30,598 bases of DNA, taken from JAFGPJ01 sp964439135. GTDB lineage: Bacteria; Planctomycetota; Phycisphaerae; Sedimentisphaerales; Anaerobacaceae. Every line of letters starts with the position of its first letter. The stretch's first letter is position 1. The notes under the pieces were generated by a model that was not told the DNA's origin, searched no databases, and saw nothing but the letters and a program-made list of their open reading frames with translations. The stretch spans positions 1 to 30,598 of the forward strand of contig CAYTNN010000025.1 in assembly GCA_964439135.1 (NCBI GenBank), given 5' to 3'. Shown piece after piece: positions 29,478-30,598 of the stretch. Position numbers and translations under genes: made by a program.

Positions 29478-30598
29478 CTATTCTTCGACGAGTTCGGAGA
29501 ATTTTACGTCATCTACCCAGAAATCACCTGCTGCAAAAGCTATGTGGAACGTTATACTCGCTGGATCCACGTCTGCAGGAATAACACCAGTTTCTACGCT
29601 GAATTCCGTCCATTTTTCGGTCATGGTGAAGGTCGTGTCATTATATCCTTCCCACGGATCTGCTGCACGTTCCGGCTTGAAATGGATATCCAGTGTACCA
29701 GCCTTGCTCTTGACAAAGGCAGACATAGTATATTGCTTGCCCGCTTCAAAAACATGTGGTGCATGCTGGAGACCAGCATCCCAGGAATTCGCGCCTGCTT
29801 CCGGAACCACAACATGCAAACAATAGGCTCCTTCAATCGGAGCTTCGGGAACAGTTGCATCCGTCAGCTCGGTAACCACTTCCGTGGTAACATTACCATA
29901 TGTGCTCCACGGATCCATAACACCGTCCTCAAAGCCGCCGTTAACCAGTATATTTTCGCCTGGGACCAGCGGCGGGGCAGGTGGAGCAGGTGGAACATTA
30001 CCTGTCCTTTCGACAGAAACAGAATCCAACAAGAATGGAACTTCAGAGCCGGCACACAATAACTCAAGTTTTATACTGTCGATCAAGACTTCCGAAGTAA
30101 AGCTATACTCAGCCCACTCGGTCGTCAACTCAAAGGTTGTTGAACTCCATTCAGAAACAGAGTTATCCGCTGCTTTCATCTGTACTGTCAGGGGACGTGG
30201 TTCTACTGCCTTGGCCCAGAAGCTGGTAGTGTAGATTTTGTCCATATCGACCGCAATGGGCAGACTCAACACAATGAAATGCCAGTTCTCAACTCCTACC
30301 GGTTCAATCAAAAGGCTTCTTGCGCCATCAACGGAATCAGTATCGACGATGGTGGCGTTACTGCCGGCACCCTCTTCCGGATTCCAAGTACCCCATGAAT
30401 ACCAGTCCGGATCGTCTAAGATAACCTCATCCTCTTCAAAACTTGGATTTAGTACTAAGTTACTTCCAAAACCGGCAAGATAATGAATCTCACCTTCAGA
30501 CAAAGCCCTGTTGTAAATCATGACCTCGTCAAGCATGCCGTCGAATAAACGACCGGTTGCTTCCGGATTCTCGCCCAGGAGAAGAGGCATTTCATTAG
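29478..30598 (-). CDS. C-terminal part of a secreted LamG / carbohydrate-binding jelly-roll protein (N-terminus beyond window)
   Basis: The frame is open to the right edge (codons for N and E precede MPLLLGENPEATG), so the start is outside the window. The visible ~373 residues begin with the end of a LamG/concanavalin-like domain (GRLFDGMLDEVMIYNRALSEGEIHYLAG). Two CBM4/9-like jelly-roll modules follow: NLVLNPSFEEDEVI to PFLLDSVSVE, then after a Pro-rich linker (VPPAPPAPPLVPG) NILVNGGFEDGVMDPW to DFWVDDVKFSE. The N-x-G/S-FE start and the D-x-V end are hallmarks of this CBM fold. No catalytic residues are visible. A surface or secreted glycan-binding role is likely; any enzyme domain would be further upstream. 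A clear terminator follows. Confidence 0.82.
   Translation of the reverse strand, partial: NEMPLLLGENPEATGRLFDGMLDEVMIYNRALSEGEIHYLAGFGSNLVLNPSFEEDEVILDDPDWYSWGTWNPEEGAGSNATIVDTDSVDGARSLLIEPVGVENWHFIVLSLPIAVDMDKIYTTSFWAKAVEPRPLTVQMKAADNSVSEWSSTTFELTTEWAEYSFTSEVLIDSIKLELLCAGSEVPFLLDSVSVERTGNVPPAPPAPPLVPGENILVNGGFEDGVMDPWSTYGNVTTEVVTELTDATVPEAPIEGAYCLHVVVPEAGANSWDAGLQHAPHVFEAGKQYTMSAFVKSKAGTLDIHFKPERAADPWEGYNDTTFTMTEKWTEFSVETGVIPADVDPASITFHIAFAAGDFWVDDVKFSELVEE

Noticed and set aside
1..30598. tRNA, rRNA or CRISPR array
   Set aside because: No T-loop/acceptor-stem pattern, rRNA segment, or regularly spaced repeat-spacer structure was seen in the intergenic regions read on both strands.

Overview
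The window looks like a scaffold from an uncultured, polysaccharide-degrading anaerobic-type bacterium, most likely a planctomycete of the Phycisphaerae kind. This is an inference from gene content: secreted proteins with repeated fibronectin-like YYWRVDE modules, LamG/jelly-roll proteins, a Tat-exported sugar-isomerase-like protein, a heparinase II/III-type lyase, and a REC-kinase hybrid with a GQGLSLAIA box. Four runs of exactly 100 N are placeholder gaps. One (24860-24959) is flanked by an identical 55-base sequence on both sides and is an unmerged contig overlap. The acs gap hides far more than 100 bases.

Layout. Bases 1-2885 (+) hold one-carbon genes: formate-tetrahydrofolate ligase and folD. 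A promoter with a perfect palindrome at its start site then leads to an outer-membrane porin (3170-4477). Acetyl-CoA synthetase and an OFA-type MFS carrier follow (4682-7320), closed by a strong terminator. Bases 7461-9060 are an AT-rich accessory island in the convergent space, with a zinc-ribbon membrane protein and a DUF4160-DUF2442 pair. Next is a minus-strand operon (14327 to 9112): ADP-forming acyl-CoA synthetase, a CoA-transferase fused to a GNAT acetyltransferase, and an AcuC-type deacetylase. A cytoplasmic GH13 amylase, a two-component hybrid split by a gap, and a Tat-exported sugar-isomerase-like protein come next. A minus-strand operon serA - phosphohexomutase - CDF metal transporter runs from 23373 to 19465. 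The right end is accessory: hairpin repeats, a gene remnant, a heparinase-like lyase bracketed by ~75-bp direct repeats, and two secreted modular proteins, the last running off the edge.

The most interesting theme is acetate/acetyl-CoA handling linked to reversible lysine acetylation. Acs keeps the C-terminal lysine motif that is the known acetylation target. About 3 kb away an operon supplies a candidate acetyltransferase (fused to a CoA-transferase) and a deacetylase, next to a second, ADP-forming route between acetate and acetyl-CoA. This resembles the Bacillus acuABC-Acs and Salmonella Pat logic, but with the domains wired differently.
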